DNA of 64,000 nt from Actibacterium sp. MT2.3-13A (GTDB taxonomy: Bacteria > Pseudomonadota > Alphaproteobacteria > Rhodobacterales > Rhodobacteraceae): assembly GCF_018139985.1 (NCBI RefSeq), contig NZ_JAGSOU010000008.1, positions 62,001 through 126,000 of the forward strand, read 5' to 3'. How positions within the stretch are numbered: position 1 is the first letter of the stretch; each line of letters starts with the position of its first letter. A program made the position numbers and the translations under genes. Positions 35,642-43,545 of the stretch are shown here, in pieces. Under the pieces are notes generated by a model. That model made no database searches. It was not told the origin of the DNA and worked only from the letters and a program-made list of their open reading frames with translations.

Positions 35642-35959
35642 ATGGTCGATTTCGTTGATGGCACCGCTTTCAACCACGAGCAAGGGAACCGTGCGCGCAA
35701 GCTGTTTGCCGCGGTTGTCCTGGCTGCGTTGGATGACGCGATCGCCGACGACAAGAAATACGGCAACGGCCCCGAGCAGATCGCCCGCTGGGCGCGCTCT
35801 CGCGATGGTCGCGAAGTTCTGTCCTGTGCCGGCATCGACCCCAACGAGCGGGTCGTGTCCGGGCTGATGGAATTCGTGGCCAAGGGCGTCCGCACCTCTG
35901 TCGCGCTGTCGCGCGAAGAGAGCGAGCGCCGGCAAGTGCAGCAAGCCGAAGCTGCCTGA
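35642..35959 (+). CDS. DUF6280-like small protein
   Basis: A 105-residue soluble helical protein ([20 protein letters not shown], then [39 protein letters not shown]). I believe it belongs to DUF6280, a strongly conserved Rhodobacterales family without known function; the number is from memory. AAGGA sits at a fair distance before the ATG. The frame extends upstream but that part is unlike coding sequence in composition. A classic terminator follows. High conservation with small size suggests a regulatory or ribosome-related role, which is inference. Confidence 0.8.
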   Translation: MVDFVDGTAFNHEQGNRARKLFAAVVLAALDDAIADDKKYGNGPEQIARWARSRDGREVLSCAGIDPNERVVSGLMEFVAKGVRTSVALSREESERRQVQQAEAA

Positions 35960-35977
35960 GCCAGCCGCTGCCTCAAC

Positions 35978-36012
35978 AAAAAAGACGCGCCTCTCGTGGC
36001 GCGTCTTTTTTT
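35978..36012. terminator. Bidirectional intrinsic terminator
   Basis: GACGCGCC pairs with GGCGCGTC around TCTCGT, with AAAAAA on the left and TTTTTTT on the right. It serves the DUF6280-like gene and the convergent PopZ-like gene. Confidence 0.95.
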
Positions 36013-36055
36013 GTCCGCTGTTGCCCTCTGCGCCCCGCCTGGGCGCGCGGAGGGA

Positions 36056-36655
36056 TCACTCCAGGTCGCGGGAGGCGAGCGCGCGGTTGATCTCCTGGCG
36101 CACCAGTTTGCGCACGTTGCGGGTGATGCGCGCGCCCAGCGCCCCCTGAAGTTCCTGCCGCACGAGCGCGGCGACCAGATCGCGCAGGGCCTCCTCGTCG
36201 AGGACGGTGTCCCCGTCGTCGGCGGCCTCGGGGCGGCCGTCCTGGGCGTCGTCTTCGGTCGGGCCGCGCCGCGCCCTGAGCCGTTCCAGCGGCACCTCGT
36301 CGAGGTCGATCTCGCTGCCGTCCGGCTCCCAGTCCTCGTCGGCTTCGGCCACCGCGGCCTCAAGCTCGGCGATGCGCTCCTCCAGGGAGATGTCGTCCCA
36401 GGGGTCGGCGGCAGCTGCGCCGGAGGCCTCCGCGCCGTGTTCCGCCCCGTCGACGGATTCCGGCGCCGTCGGTTCGGCGGCGGCCGCGTCGACGACACGG
36501 AAGGCCGGGGTCAGCACCAGCTTGCCGGGCTGGCCCGCGGAGGCAGGCGCGGGCGCGGCGGCCGGCATCGGGCGCGGTCTCGGCTCTTCCGACACGAGGC
36601 GGCGAATCGACGACAGAACGTCCTCGATATCTTCGGTCTTCACGGGGTCGGACAT
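36056..36655 (-). CDS. DUF2497 / PopZ-like protein
   Basis: A 199-residue protein with an N-terminal helix (EDIEDVLSSIRRLVSEE), a Pro/Ala/acidic linker of about 110 residues, and C-terminal helices (LRDLVAALVRQELQGALGAR and TRNVRKLVRQEINRALA). This three-part layout is that of the DUF2497/PopZ family, whose Caulobacter member builds a polar scaffold that tethers ParB and cell-cycle proteins. Whether it forms a polar matrix here is unknown. It follows tolC on the same strand after 67 bases. The ATG at 36655 is chosen over an upstream one because it begins the conserved helix. Confidence 0.82.
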   Translation of the reverse strand: MSDPVKTEDIEDVLSSIRRLVSEEPRPRPMPAAAPAPASAGQPGKLVLTPAFRVVDAAAAEPTAPESVDGAEHGAEASGAAAADPWDDISLEERIAELEAAVAEADEDWEPDGSEIDLDEVPLERLRARRGPTEDDAQDGRPEAADDGDTVLDEEALRDLVAALVRQELQGALGARITRNVRKLVRQEINRALASRDLE

Positions 36656-36722
36656 GGCGGCCTCATCTGAACAACACAGGTATGGTAGCGCGGGCCGCGG
36701 CCTCACACAACGACTTGGGTGC

Positions 36723-38081
36723 TTACTGGGTCTTGCCCAGGCTTTTCAGCACGCGATCCAGTTGCGCGCCGCGCGGGCTGAGCGGCGCCGATTTGACCGT
36801 GTTGTAATAGGCTTCGGGATCGTAGGTGGCGATGCCCAGCTTCAGGTGATCCACCGTCAGCAGCCCCATGGCGGCCAGCACCGAATAGACGGCGATATAC
36901 TGGTTGGCCTCGGCCTCGATCCGGGCGGCGCGGGCATCGAGCAGGTCCTGCTCGGCGTCGAGCACGTCCAGCGTGGTGCGCGAACCCAGCTTGGCCTCCT
37001 CCTTGGTGCCCTCGAAGGCGAGCTGCGCGGCGCGGATCTGCTCGTCGCTGGCCGCGATCTGCGCGCGGGCGACGGCAAGGGTGGCCCAGGCATTGGCGAC
37101 CGCCTGGTCGATCAGGCGCACGGTCTGGTGCAGGCGCGAGCGCGATGCCTCGCGGTTGTTCACCGCCTGGCGCTCAAGCGAGATCAGCCGCCCGCCCTGG
37201 TAGATCGGCTGGGTCAGCTGCAGCGACAGCGACGAGGTGTCATTGCCGTGGTCGTCGACGCTGAGATCGACGCCCGCGCTGATCGAGGGGCGGCGCGCGG
37301 CCTTGGCGCGGGCGACGTTGAGCTCGGCAAAGGTCACGTTGTGCTGCGACGCGATGATGTCGGGGTGGCCGCGCAGGGCGATGTCGCGCGCAGCCTTCAG
37401 CGAGGCGGGCAGTTTCGGCATGCGCGGCGCGCCGGCGATGGTACCCGGATAGCGGCCCACGGCCAGCTTGAACGCCTCGCGCGCGGTGGCCAGGTTGCCT
37501 TCGGCGGCGACCAGGCCGCTGCGCGACGCGGCCAGCGCGGCCTCGGCGATCGAGACGTCGGTGCGGGTGACCTCGCCGACCTCGAACCGGTCGCGGGCGG
37601 CGCGCAGTTCCTGCTGGATCAGGCGCACGTTGCTCTGGCTGAGCAGCACGTTTTCCATCGCGCTGCGCATCCGCATGTGTGCCTGCACCGCGCCCAGCAG
37701 CACGTCCTGCTCCAGGCCCAGAAGCTCGGCGCGGGTGCCCAGAACCGCCTCCTTGGCGGCCTCGATGCCCAGCTTGTTGGCGCCGCCCTCGTAGAGCGAC
37801 AGGCTGACCGACAGGCTCAGCGAGGCCGAGCTGCCCGAGGTGCGGGCGTTGTTTTCCACATGCGAGCCGCGCGCCACGAAGCTGATCACCGGGCGCAGGG
37901 TCGAGACCGCCTGGGCCACGTCCTCGTCGGCGGCGCGCAGAAGGGCGCGATTCTGTTCCAGCAGGTCGCTGTTCTGATAGGCCGAAACCAGCGTGTCGGT
38001 CAGGGTTTCGGCCCCGGCCGCCCCGCCCAGCAGCCCCACCGCCAAGACCCCTGCCATTGCGTTTCGGAAAATGTGGCCCAT
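36723..38081 (-). CDS. tolC: TolC family outer membrane efflux protein
   Basis: A 452-residue outer-membrane channel of the TolC family used by type I secretion and multidrug efflux. A signal peptide (MAGVLAVGLLGGAAGAET within residues 9-26) precedes two repeated alpha-helical hairpin modules with the family pattern of long amphipathic helices (about 45-210 and 250-420). The ATG at 38081 has AGGGA before it. It is 65 bases after the pcm stop, and DUF2497 follows, so pcm-tolC-DUF2497 form a unit. A matching adaptor could be the MacA-like protein at 49144, although that is 11 kb away. Confidence 0.93.
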   Translation of the reverse strand: MGHIFRNAMAGVLAVGLLGGAAGAETLTDTLVSAYQNSDLLEQNRALLRAADEDVAQAVSTLRPVISFVARGSHVENNARTSGSSASLSLSVSLSLYEGGANKLGIEAAKEAVLGTRAELLGLEQDVLLGAVQAHMRMRSAMENVLLSQSNVRLIQQELRAARDRFEVGEVTRTDVSIAEAALAASRSGLVAAEGNLATAREAFKLAVGRYPGTIAGAPRMPKLPASLKAARDIALRGHPDIIASQHNVTFAELNVARAKAARRPSISAGVDLSVDDHGNDTSSLSLQLTQPIYQGGRLISLERQAVNNREASRSRLHQTVRLIDQAVANAWATLAVARAQIAASDEQIRAAQLAFEGTKEEAKLGSRTTLDVLDAEQDLLDARAARIEAEANQYIAVYSVLAAMGLLTVDHLKLGIATYDPEAYYNTVKSAPLSPRGAQLDRVLKSLGKTQ

Positions 38082-38146
38082 CGGTTCTTGTCCCTGCCCG
38101 GCGTTATCATGCGGGGCCCGCCGCCAGGGGCGCGGACCCGGATCTG

Positions 38147-38800
38147 TCACAATGTGAAGGCGCGCTGCCGCTCGAATCCCGGCAGGACCGGCGCGCCGGC
38201 ATTGAAGGCGACCCGCCAGGAGACCACACCGTCCAGCTTGTAGCCGATGCGGCAGGCGCCCAGCGCACCCTCCATGAACAGGGCGGCGATGCGGCCGCCC
38301 TCCTTCACCTGGTCCAGCACGGCCTGCGGCATGTGCTCGGCCGCGCCCTGCAGAACGATCACGTCATAGGGGCCGTGCCGGGCCGCGCCCTCGGCCAGCG
38401 GACCCTCGATCACGGCGGCGTTGTCGACGCCCTGCTGCGAGAGGGTGGCCTGCGCCTCGGCGGCCATCTCGGCGTTTTCCTCGACGCCGACCACGGCCTC
38501 GGCCAGCCGCGCGATCACCGCGGTGGAATAGCCCAGCCCGCAGCCCAGATCGAGCACCAGCTCGTCGGGCTGGATGTCGAGCGCGTCGAGCATCTTGGCA
38601 AGCGTGCGCGGCTCCAGCATGACGCGGCCCCCGCCGAGTTCCAGGTTGTTGCCGACATAGGCCGCCTCGCGCCGGGCCGCGGGAACGTAGGATTCGCGCG
38701 GCACGGAGAGCATGGCCTCGATGATCGGGAATTTGGTGACGTCGGAGGGGCGGACCTGGGTGTCCACCATGGTCCGGCGGCGAGCGGCGTAATCTGGCAT
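38147..38800 (-). CDS. pcm: Protein-L-isoaspartate O-methyltransferase family
   Basis: A 217-residue SAM-dependent methyltransferase. The SAM motif is [18 protein letters not shown], and [29 protein letters not shown] and VIEGPLAEG are typical of the Pcm family. The alphaproteobacterial members upstream of tolC are divergent from the classical repair enzyme: the usual substrate-binding Ser/Thr loop is altered ([17 protein letters not shown]), so activity on isoaspartate is not certain. It is the first gene of the pcm-tolC-DUF2497 unit. Confidence 0.87.
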   Translation of the reverse strand: MPDYAARRRTMVDTQVRPSDVTKFPIIEAMLSVPRESYVPAARREAAYVGNNLELGGGRVMLEPRTLAKMLDALDIQPDELVLDLGCGLGYSTAVIARLAEAVVGVEENAEMAAEAQATLSQQGVDNAAVIEGPLAEGAARHGPYDVIVLQGAAEHMPQAVLDQVKEGGRIAALFMEGALGACRIGYKLDGVVSWRVAFNAGAPVLPGFERQRAFTL

Positions 38801-38890
38801 AGGACTAAACTCTTTGGTCTAGTTTCGGTCCCTTCTGTCATGCCACAGAAACCGGGACACGGCAACACGTCGGAAACCGTCCGGAACCGC

Positions 38891-38919
38891 TTGCGCCCGG
38901 ATTCTCCATGCGCTATGCC
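38891..38919 (+). promoter_or_regulatory. Candidate promoter of tRNA-Cys
   Basis: TTGCGC (38891-38896) and TATGCC (38914-38919) are 17 bases apart, and the expected start falls 5-8 bases before the mature tRNA. Confidence 0.4.
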
Positions 38920-38931
38920 CTGCAACACTCT

Positions 38932-39005
38932 GGCGAGTTGGCGGAGTGGTTACGCAGCGGATTGCAAATCCGTGCACACCGGTTCGATTCCGGTACTCGC
39001 CTCCA
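38932..39005 (+). tRNA. tRNA-Cys (anticodon GCA)
   Basis: The 74-base sequence folds into a full cloverleaf: acceptor GGCGAGT pairs with ACTCGCC, discriminator T, and an encoded CCA end. The anticodon GCA is at 38964-38966 in a 7-base loop, and the T arm reads CCGGTTCGATTCCGG. It is followed by accessory genes on the minus strand, but I found no duplicated tRNA end nearby. Confidence 0.97.
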
Positions 39006-39128
39006 GACACCCCCTGACAATTCACCGGGCTCGGCGCCGCCAAAGGCGACCCGGCCCAGCGCGCGCAGCGCCGTGCGGCGCGAGTCGCGGCGGCTCCGTC
39101 CGCTACGGACGCGGGCGCGCGCCTGCTG

Positions 39129-40208
39129 TCACGTCTCCAGCGCGCGCAGCACAGCTTGCGTGAAACCCGTGGTCCCGAGCGTGCCGCCAAGGTCGGCGGT
39201 GCGGGTGTCGGGGTCGCCCGCGGCGCGTTCCACCGCCCGCCGGATCCGGGCGGCGGCGGCGTCGAAGGCCCCTGCCCCGCGGCGCTGGCCGATCCAGTCC
39301 AGCAGCATCGCGGCCGAGCAGATCAGCGAGGCCGGGTTGGCGCGGTCCTGCCCGGCGAGATCCGGCGCGGAGCCGTGCTGCGCCTGCGCGACCGCGTGCT
39401 CCGCGCCTTCGTTCAGCGACGCGGCGAGGCCGAGGCTGCCGGAGATCTCGCTCGCCTCGTCGGACAGGATGTCGCCATACATGTTGGTGGTCACGATCAC
39501 GTCGAAGACGCTGGCGTCCCGGATCAGCAGGGCTGCCATGGCGTCGATGATCTTCTCGTCGTATTGCACCTGCGGATAGCGCGCGGCAACGGCCCGGGTG
39601 CACTCCAGAAACAGTCCGTCCGACAGGCGCAGCACGTTGGCCTTGTGCACCGCCGTCACCTTGCGCCGGCGGGTCATGGCCAGGGCGAAGGCCCGCTCCG
39701 CGATCCGCATGCAGGCGTGGCGGGTGATCTTGCGCGTGGCCAGCGCCACGTCCGGGGTCGGCATCATCTCGCCGCAGCCGGCATGCATGTTGCGGTCGGC
39801 GTAGAAGCCTTCGGTGTTCTCGCGCACGACGACGAGGTCCACGTCGCGCCCGCAGCGCGGCGGTAGCCCGGGCACGGTGCGCGCGGGGCGGATGTTGGCA
39901 TAGAGGTCGAGGCGCTTGCGCAGCTCGCCCGAGGGGTTGAGCCCGCCCGCCTCCCGCGGCGGGTAGTCGTTGTGCGACACCGGACCGAGGATGGCGCCGT
40001 CGGCGCCGTGCGCCGCCTCGAACACCGCGTCGGGAAAGGTGGTGCCGCTCCGCGCCAGCGCCGCGAAGCCGATCTCCTGCGTGTCGAAGGTGAGCGTCAG
40101 GCCATCAGCGCGGGCGGCCGCCCGCAGCACGTCGAGCGTGGCGCGGGTGATCTCCGGTCCGATTCCGTCACCGGGAAGAACCACAAGGCGGGCTGCAAGA
40201 TCGGGCAT
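39129..40208 (-). CDS. Isocitrate/isopropylmalate-family dehydrogenase
   Basis: A 359-residue beta-hydroxyacid oxidative decarboxylase. ENTEGFYADRN and YGDILSDEASEISGSLGLAAS are the substrate and metal motifs of the family, and LPGDGIGPEIT the N-terminal signature. It is closest in feel to the tartrate/isopropylmalate/homoisocitrate branch rather than the citric-acid-cycle enzyme. Its neighbours are an AbrB-type membrane protein, a GntR regulator and tcuAB, so it probably oxidises a product of tricarballylate-like breakdown; isocitrate made from cis-aconitate would fit. The start at 40208 is the family start (MPDLAARLVVLPGDG). Confidence 0.88.
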   Translation of the reverse strand: MPDLAARLVVLPGDGIGPEITRATLDVLRAAARADGLTLTFDTQEIGFAALARSGTTFPDAVFEAAHGADGAILGPVSHNDYPPREAGGLNPSGELRKRLDLYANIRPARTVPGLPPRCGRDVDLVVVRENTEGFYADRNMHAGCGEMMPTPDVALATRKITRHACMRIAERAFALAMTRRRKVTAVHKANVLRLSDGLFLECTRAVAARYPQVQYDEKIIDAMAALLIRDASVFDVIVTTNMYGDILSDEASEISGSLGLAASLNEGAEHAVAQAQHGSAPDLAGQDRANPASLICSAAMLLDWIGQRRGAGAFDAAAARIRRAVERAAGDPDTRTADLGGTLGTTGFTQAVLRALET

Positions 40209-40275
40209 TTGGGAACCTTTCCTCATCCACTCTGTTTCGCAATCGGGCGGGCCGCCGTGCCGGCGCGGGCGGCGG

Positions 40276-41337
40276 TCACCGCCGGTCCTCCCCCGCGGTC
40301 ATCCGCCGCCGCAGCCCCAACAGCCGCGACGCCACCGGCGCGCCGGTGATGACGAGGATGATCCGCATCAGGTGATGCACGATGACGAAGCCGAGGTCGG
40401 CGCCGGTGACGATGGCGAGGATGGTCATCTCGGCCTGCCCGCCCGGCGCGAAGGCGAGGAAGGCCTCGACCGGCGGGGCGAGGCCGGCGAAGGTCACGAC
40501 CTCGGTCAGGGCCGCCGACAGCGCCGCCAGGATCAGCACGAAGGCGATCCCCGACAGCACGTCGCGCCGCAGTTCCTGGAGCGTCACCCCGACGTAATAG
40601 ACCCCGATCCCGGTGCCGACGAAGAACTGCGCCGCCACGATCGCCTCGGCGGGCGGGCGGTGATGCACCAGCCCGGCAAGCGACAGCACCGCCGTCACCA
40701 GCATCGGCCCCAGGATCGAGGCGCCGAACAGCCCGATCCGCTCGCCGCCGCGCCAGCCGAGGAAGGCGGCCCCGGCCATCAGCGCCAGTTCGGCGAGCGG
40801 CAGCTCGGCCGCGGGCGCGCCGATCGGGTTGGACAGCGACACCCCGAAGACCGTGGTCAGCAGGATCGGCGCCAGCGTCACCAGGATCAGCACCCGCGTC
40901 GCGTGGATCAGCGACAGCGCGCGCACGTCGCCGCCCGCCTCCTGCCCGAAGATCACCATGTCCTGCAGCCCGCCCGGCATCGCCGCGTAATAGGCGGTGA
41001 TCCGGTCGAAGCCGCAGACCCGCGTGAAAAAGGGCACGCCCAGCCCGGCGATGACCAGCACATAGAGCGGCACCAGCGCCAGCGACATCGCCATCTGCGG
41101 CAGCTGCGCCACCACCGCCGGCGTGACCGAGGCGCCCACCGCGACGCCGAGAATCGTGCGCGCCGCGACCGAGACCTGTCCGAAGCCGCGCAGCCGCAGC
41201 CCCGCCAGCGCCGCCAGAAGGCAGCCGGTCATCGGCCCGAAGAGAAAGGGCAGCGGCAGCTCCAGCAGCCAGAACACCGCGGTTCCCAGCACCGTGGAGA
41301 TGATCGTCTTCAGCCAGGCTGAGGCATGTTCGGGCAT
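40276..41337 (-). CDS. AbrB-type (PF05145-like) integral membrane protein, probable transporter
   Basis: A 353-residue, very hydrophobic protein with about ten helices in two repeats. The repeated motif GPMTGCLLAALAGLRL / GPMLVTAVLSLAGLVHH, and AAMPGGLQDMVIFGQEAGGD paired with AFAPGGQAEMTILAIVTGAD, are the signature of the AbrB/AmoA-like membrane family. Despite its name this family is unrelated to the Bacillus AbrB DNA-binding protein. It lies 67 bases ahead of the dehydrogenase on the same strand. The locus has no TcuC symporter, so this protein is the best candidate for substrate entry. Confidence 0.87.
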   Translation of the reverse strand: MPEHASAWLKTIISTVLGTAVFWLLELPLPFLFGPMTGCLLAALAGLRLRGFGQVSVAARTILGVAVGASVTPAVVAQLPQMAMSLALVPLYVLVIAGLGVPFFTRVCGFDRITAYYAAMPGGLQDMVIFGQEAGGDVRALSLIHATRVLILVTLAPILLTTVFGVSLSNPIGAPAAELPLAELALMAGAAFLGWRGGERIGLFGASILGPMLVTAVLSLAGLVHHRPPAEAIVAAQFFVGTGIGVYYVGVTLQELRRDVLSGIAFVLILAALSAALTEVVTFAGLAPPVEAFLAFAPGGQAEMTILAIVTGADLGFVIVHHLMRIILVITGAPVASRLLGLRRRMTAGEDRR

Positions 41338-41377
41338 GGCGGCTCCCCGGGTGCGCCGCGCCGGGTCGGAGCGCGGA

Positions 41378-41407
41378 TTGACAGCATTGCATCCATTTGA
41401 ATACAAC
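41378..41407 (+). promoter_or_regulatory. Promoter of the gntR-tcuA-tcuB operon
   Basis: TTGACA at 41378-41383 is a perfect -35; TACAAC at 41402-41407 follows after 18 bases and gives a start near 41413, about 29 bases before the GTG of gntR. The -10 box lies inside the palindrome at 41386-41417. Confidence 0.65.
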
Positions 41408-41417
41408 TGGATACAAT
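41386..41417. promoter_or_regulatory. Probable GntR operator, 32-bp nested palindrome
   Basis: ATTGCATCCA (41386-41395) and TGGATACAAT (41408-41417) are inverted copies with one mismatch, and a second inverted pair (TTG and CAA of TTGAATACAA, 41397-41406) shares the same centre (41401/41402). Thirteen of sixteen positions pair. A TTG..ACAA core fits FCD-type GntR sites. It covers the -10 region of the rightward promoter. Confidence 0.65.
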
Positions 41418-41441
41418 ATTGCAACCACGAAGAGGCGCAAC

Positions 41442-42122
41442 GTGCCGGACGACACCACTTCGCGCGGCGAGACCTCGCAGGGCCAGGGCGCCTATGCCCG
41501 GCTGCTGGAGGAGATCCGCAGCGGCGCCCTGAGGCCCGGCGACAGGCTGACCGAGACCGAGCTGGCCAAGCGGCTGCAGATCAGCCGCACGCCGGTGCGC
41601 GAGGCGATCCGCCAGCTTGAGGCAGACGGGCTGGTAACCCATGTCCCGCGCGTCGGCGCCACGATCCGGACGCTGGGCTATTCCGAGGTGATGGAGCTTT
41701 ACGAGATGCGCGCGGTCCTCGAGGCGACCGCCGCCGGCATGGCCGCGCGCAGCGCCTCGGAGATCGAGATCGCCGAGCTGGAGGCGATCAACGCCGAGAT
41801 GGCCGGCGCGCGCGATGACGGCGCCCGGCTCTACGCGCTGAACCGCCAGTTCCACCTGACGCTTCTGGACGCCGCCAAGAACCGCTTTCTGGTGAAATCC
41901 ATGAACGCGCTGCAGAAGACGCTGCTGATACTCGGCCCCTCGACGCTGGAGGAGGCGGCCCGCGCCGAGGAGGCTCTGGCCGAACATGCCGCCGTGATCG
42001 CCGCGCTCAAGGCCCGCGACGCCGCCACCGCCGAGGCGACCATGCGCCGCCATATCGAGGCCGCGCACCGGCTGCGCCTGCGGCAGCTGCGCGACCGCGC
42101 CCGCCCCATCGAATCCGACTGA
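41442..42122 (+). CDS. GntR-family (FCD subfamily) transcriptional regulator
   Basis: A 226-residue regulator with an N-terminal winged helix (LTETELAKRLQISRTPVREA, then IRQLEADGLV) and a C-terminal all-helical FCD ligand domain that carries the metal-binding-like residues (YEMRAVLEATAAGMAA, LNRQFHLTLLDAA, EHAAVIAALKARD). FCD members often bind carboxylates such as citrate or lactate, a good match for a tricarboxylate locus. GTG 41442 has AGAGG upstream; a TTG at 41397 would be inside the operator. First gene of the tcu operon. Confidence 0.9.
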   Translation: MPDDTTSRGETSQGQGAYARLLEEIRSGALRPGDRLTETELAKRLQISRTPVREAIRQLEADGLVTHVPRVGATIRTLGYSEVMELYEMRAVLEATAAGMAARSASEIEIAELEAINAEMAGARDDGARLYALNRQFHLTLLDAAKNRFLVKSMNALQKTLLILGPSTLEEAARAEEALAEHAAVIAALKARDAATAEATMRRHIEAAHRLRLRQLRDRARPIESD

Positions 42123-42141
42123 GACAAGGAAGGTCCACCCC

Positions 42142-43545
42142 GTGTCCGATATCGAAGAACTGTCCCGCCAGGTCTGGGACGTGATCGTCGTGGGCGGCGG
42201 CAACGCCGCCCTCTGCGCCGCGATCAGCGCCGCCGAAACCGGCGCCAGGGTCGTCGTGCTGGAAGGCGCGCCGAAACCCTATCGCGGCGGCAACAGCCGC
42301 CACACCCGCAACTTCCGCTGCATGCATCGCGGCCCGCTATCGGTGCTGACCGATGCCTATGGGGAAGACGAGTATTTCGACGACCTGATGCGCGTCACCA
42401 AGGGCGAGACCGACGAGGGCCTCGCCCGCCTCGCCATCCGCAGCTCGGAAGAGTGCCTGCCGTGGATGGAGGCGCATGGCGTGCGCTTCCAGCCCTCGCT
42501 GTCGGGCACGCTGAGTCTGTCGCGCACCAACGCCTTCTTCCTCGGCGGCGGCAAGGCGCTGGTGAACGCCTATTACAACACCGCCGAGGATCTCGGCGTC
42601 ACCGTCGCCTACGAGGCGCAGGTCACCCATGTGGAGGTCGAGGACGGCCGCTTCACCGGCTTGCAGGTCGAGACCCCCGCCGGCGCCGCGCGGATCGAGG
42701 GGCGCGCGGTGGTGCTGGCCTCGGGCGGGTTCCAGTCGGACGTGGACTGGCTGGCCCGCGCCTGGGGGCCGGCGGCGCGCAACTTCCTGATCCGCGGCAC
42801 GCCCTACAACCGCGGCGTGGTGCTCAGGGACATGCTGGACCAGGGCGCCGAAAGCGTCGGCGACCCGACCCAGTGCCACGCCGTCGCCATCGACGGCCGC
42901 GCCCCGAAATTCGACGGCGGCATCGTCACCCGGCTCGATTGCGTGCCCTTCTCCATCGTGGTCAACCGCGACGCCCAGCGCTTCTACGACGAGGGCGAGG
43001 ATGTCTGGCCCAAGCGCTACGCCATCTGGGGGCGCCTCGTGGCGGCGCAGCCCGACCAGGTCGCCTATTCGATCATCGACGCGAAAAGCATCGATCTGTT
43101 CATGCCCTCGGTCTTTCCGCCGGTGAAGGCCGATACGATCCCCGATCTCGCGCGCCAGCTCGGCCTGCCCGAAGAGGCGCTGACGCAGACCGTCGAGCGC
43201 TTCAACGCCGCCTGCCGGCCGGGCGATTTCCACCCCACCGAGCTCGACGCGCTGGCCACCGAGGGGATCGCCCCGGCCAAGACCAACTGGGCCCGCCCGA
43301 TCGACACCCCGCCCTACTACGGCTACAGCCTGCGGCCCGGCGTCACCTTCACCTATCTCGGCCTCAAGGTCGACGAGACCGCCCGCGCGCAGGGGCCCGA
43401 CGGCCCCTATGCCAATATCTGGGCCGCCGGCGAGATCATGGCCGGCAGCATCCTCGGCCAGGGCTATCTCGCCGGCTTCGGCATGACCATCGGAACCGTC
43501 TTCGGACGCATCGCAGGACAGGAGGCCGCCGCCCATGTCGCTTGA
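42142..43545 (+). CDS. tcuA: FAD-dependent tricarballylate dehydrogenase
   Basis: A 467-residue flavoprotein of the fumarate-reductase/succinate-dehydrogenase flavoprotein superfamily. VIVVGGGNAALCAAISAAETGARVVVLE is the FAD site, and RGGNSRHTRNFRCMH, SLSRTNAFFLGGGKAL and AAGEIMAGSILGQGYLAGFGMT are typical of TcuA. In Salmonella TcuA oxidises tricarballylate to cis-aconitate and passes electrons to TcuB. GTG 42142 has AAGGAAGG before it. It overlaps tcuB by 11 bases. Confidence 0.92.
   Translation: MSDIEELSRQVWDVIVVGGGNAALCAAISAAETGARVVVLEGAPKPYRGGNSRHTRNFRCMHRGPLSVLTDAYGEDEYFDDLMRVTKGETDEGLARLAIRSSEECLPWMEAHGVRFQPSLSGTLSLSRTNAFFLGGGKALVNAYYNTAEDLGVTVAYEAQVTHVEVEDGRFTGLQVETPAGAARIEGRAVVLASGGFQSDVDWLARAWGPAARNFLIRGTPYNRGVVLRDMLDQGAESVGDPTQCHAVAIDGRAPKFDGGIVTRLDCVPFSIVVNRDAQRFYDEGEDVWPKRYAIWGRLVAAQPDQVAYSIIDAKSIDLFMPSVFPPVKADTIPDLARQLGLPEEALTQTVERFNAACRPGDFHPTELDALATEGIAPAKTNWARPIDTPPYYGYSLRPGVTFTYLGLKVDETARAQGPDGPYANIWAAGEIMAGSILGQGYLAGFGMTIGTVFGRIAGQEAAAHVA

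Noticed and set aside
36207-38243. 678-codon plus-strand frame opposite the PopZ-like gene and tolC
   Set aside because: Antisense composition artefact; tolC has a signal peptide and the proper repeats on the minus strand.
40276-41337. AbrB-like transcription factor
   Set aside because: The shared name is misleading: the protein is a ten-helix membrane protein with no DNA-binding domain.
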